DNA of 64,000 bases from contig NW_027445436.1 in NCBI RefSeq assembly GCF_035582795.1, positions 4,400,770 to 4,464,769 of the forward strand. The letters are read 5' to 3'. Shown here piece by piece: positions 63,456 through 64,000 of this stretch. This DNA is from Mycteria americana (lineage: Eukaryota; Chordata; Aves; Ciconiiformes; Ciconiidae). How positions within the stretch are numbered: the first letter of the stretch is position 1; each line of letters begins with the position of its first letter. The translations under genes and the position numbers were made by a program. The notes under the pieces are model-generated. The model was not told the origin of the DNA. It made no database searches and saw only the letters and a list, made by a program, of their open reading frames with translations.

Positions 63456-64000
63456 ATTTGGTTTAAATGGAATTTAGTATTATTGCAACTATAGAATCAT
63501 AGAATACCCTGAGTTGGAAGGGACCCACGAGGATCATTGAGTTCAACTCCTGACTCCACACAGGGCAACCTAAAAGTGAAACCATATATCTAAGAGCATT
63601 GTCCAAACACTTCTTGAACACCGACAGGCTTGGGGCCATGACCACTTCCCTGGGGAGCTTGTTCCAGTGCTTGACCACCCTCTCAGTGAAGAACTTTTTC
63701 CTAATATGCAATCTGAATTTCCCCTGATGCAGCTTTAAGCAATTCCCTCGCATCCTGTCACCGGGCACCAGAGAGAAGAGATCAGCACCTCCCTCTCCAC
63801 TCCCCCTCATGAGGAAGTTGTAGACAGCAATGAGGTCACCCTTCAGTCTCCTCTTCTCTAAACTGAACAAACCTAGTATCCTCAGCCGCTCTTCATAAGT
63901 CATGCCCTCTAGGCCTTTCACCATCTTTGGTGCCCTCCTTTGGACACATTCTAATATTTTTGTATCCTTCTCATATTGTGGAGCACAAAACTGCACACGG
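63456..64000 (-). mobile_element. CR1 LINE 3' end; inverted, apparently identical copy of 7487-8031
   Basis: Holds the ORF2 C-terminus ([20 protein letters not shown] to the CR1 tail) on the minus strand and runs off the window. It matches 7487-8031 over all 545 bp without a gap, including about 33 bp of flank beyond the CR1 tail. Confidence 0.92.

Noticed and set aside
53824-64000. Further upstream NFIB exons
   Set aside because: I looked on the minus strand for the serine/proline-rich exon expected before the 53.8 kb exon and found no match with splice sites; it must be outside the window.

Overview
The window is nuclear DNA from a bird. The reasons are abundant CR1 LINEs with octamer (ATTCTATG-type) 3' ends, bird-type ERV-L LTRs with 5-bp target duplications, a nuclear copy of bird-like mitochondrial ND5/cytb, and the 3' half of an NFIB gene. 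There is no bacterial or phage content, no CRISPR array, and no tRNA or rRNA gene that I could recognise.

The only host gene I can support lies on the minus strand: the last six exons of NFIB (nuclear factor I/B, a CTF/NF-I transcription factor). They run from 53823 down to 19291, followed by a long AT-rich, nearly repeat-free 3' UTR down to about 12.8-13.0 kb. All exons have GT/AG boundaries with compatible phases. The final exon is read in two frames depending on the exon that precedes it. The protein differs at many positions from the NFIB I remember as nearly invariant among vertebrates. About half of the window is transposable elements, far above the usual bird level. NFIB is Z-linked in birds, so a W-linked gametolog is a reasonable hypothesis, but it is not proven here.

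Layout. 1-8.7 kb is a mosaic: a solo LTR inside a nuclear mitochondrial segment, a short tandem array, another solo LTR, and a minus-strand CR1 inserted into a plus-strand CR1, then a solo LTR. 9.7-12.6 kb is a long minus-strand CR1. 12.8-19.4 kb is the NFIB 3' UTR and last exon. 20.6-31.1 kb, in the last intron, is a plus-strand CR1 broken first by a 178-bp satellite array and then by an 8.4-kb env-bearing provirus (22281-30695). 31-54 kb is intron sequence with NFIB exons at 34.3, 37.6, 41.1, 49.7 and 53.8 kb, interrupted by CR1s and nested solo LTRs. 54.3-64 kb is further intron or upstream sequence with two CR1s, each split by a solo LTR. At the very end is a 545-bp copy, inverted and apparently identical, of sequence at 7487-8031.

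The provirus has paired 724-bp LTRs that differ at about 7 positions, a CCTAT target duplication, gag, pro-pol in the -1 frame behind a canonical A AAA AAC slippery heptamer with a downstream hairpin, integrase, an env splice acceptor, and env with a furin-type site and membrane anchor. All three genes carry nonsense or frame breaks, so it is a defective fossil. It lies antisense to NFIB.
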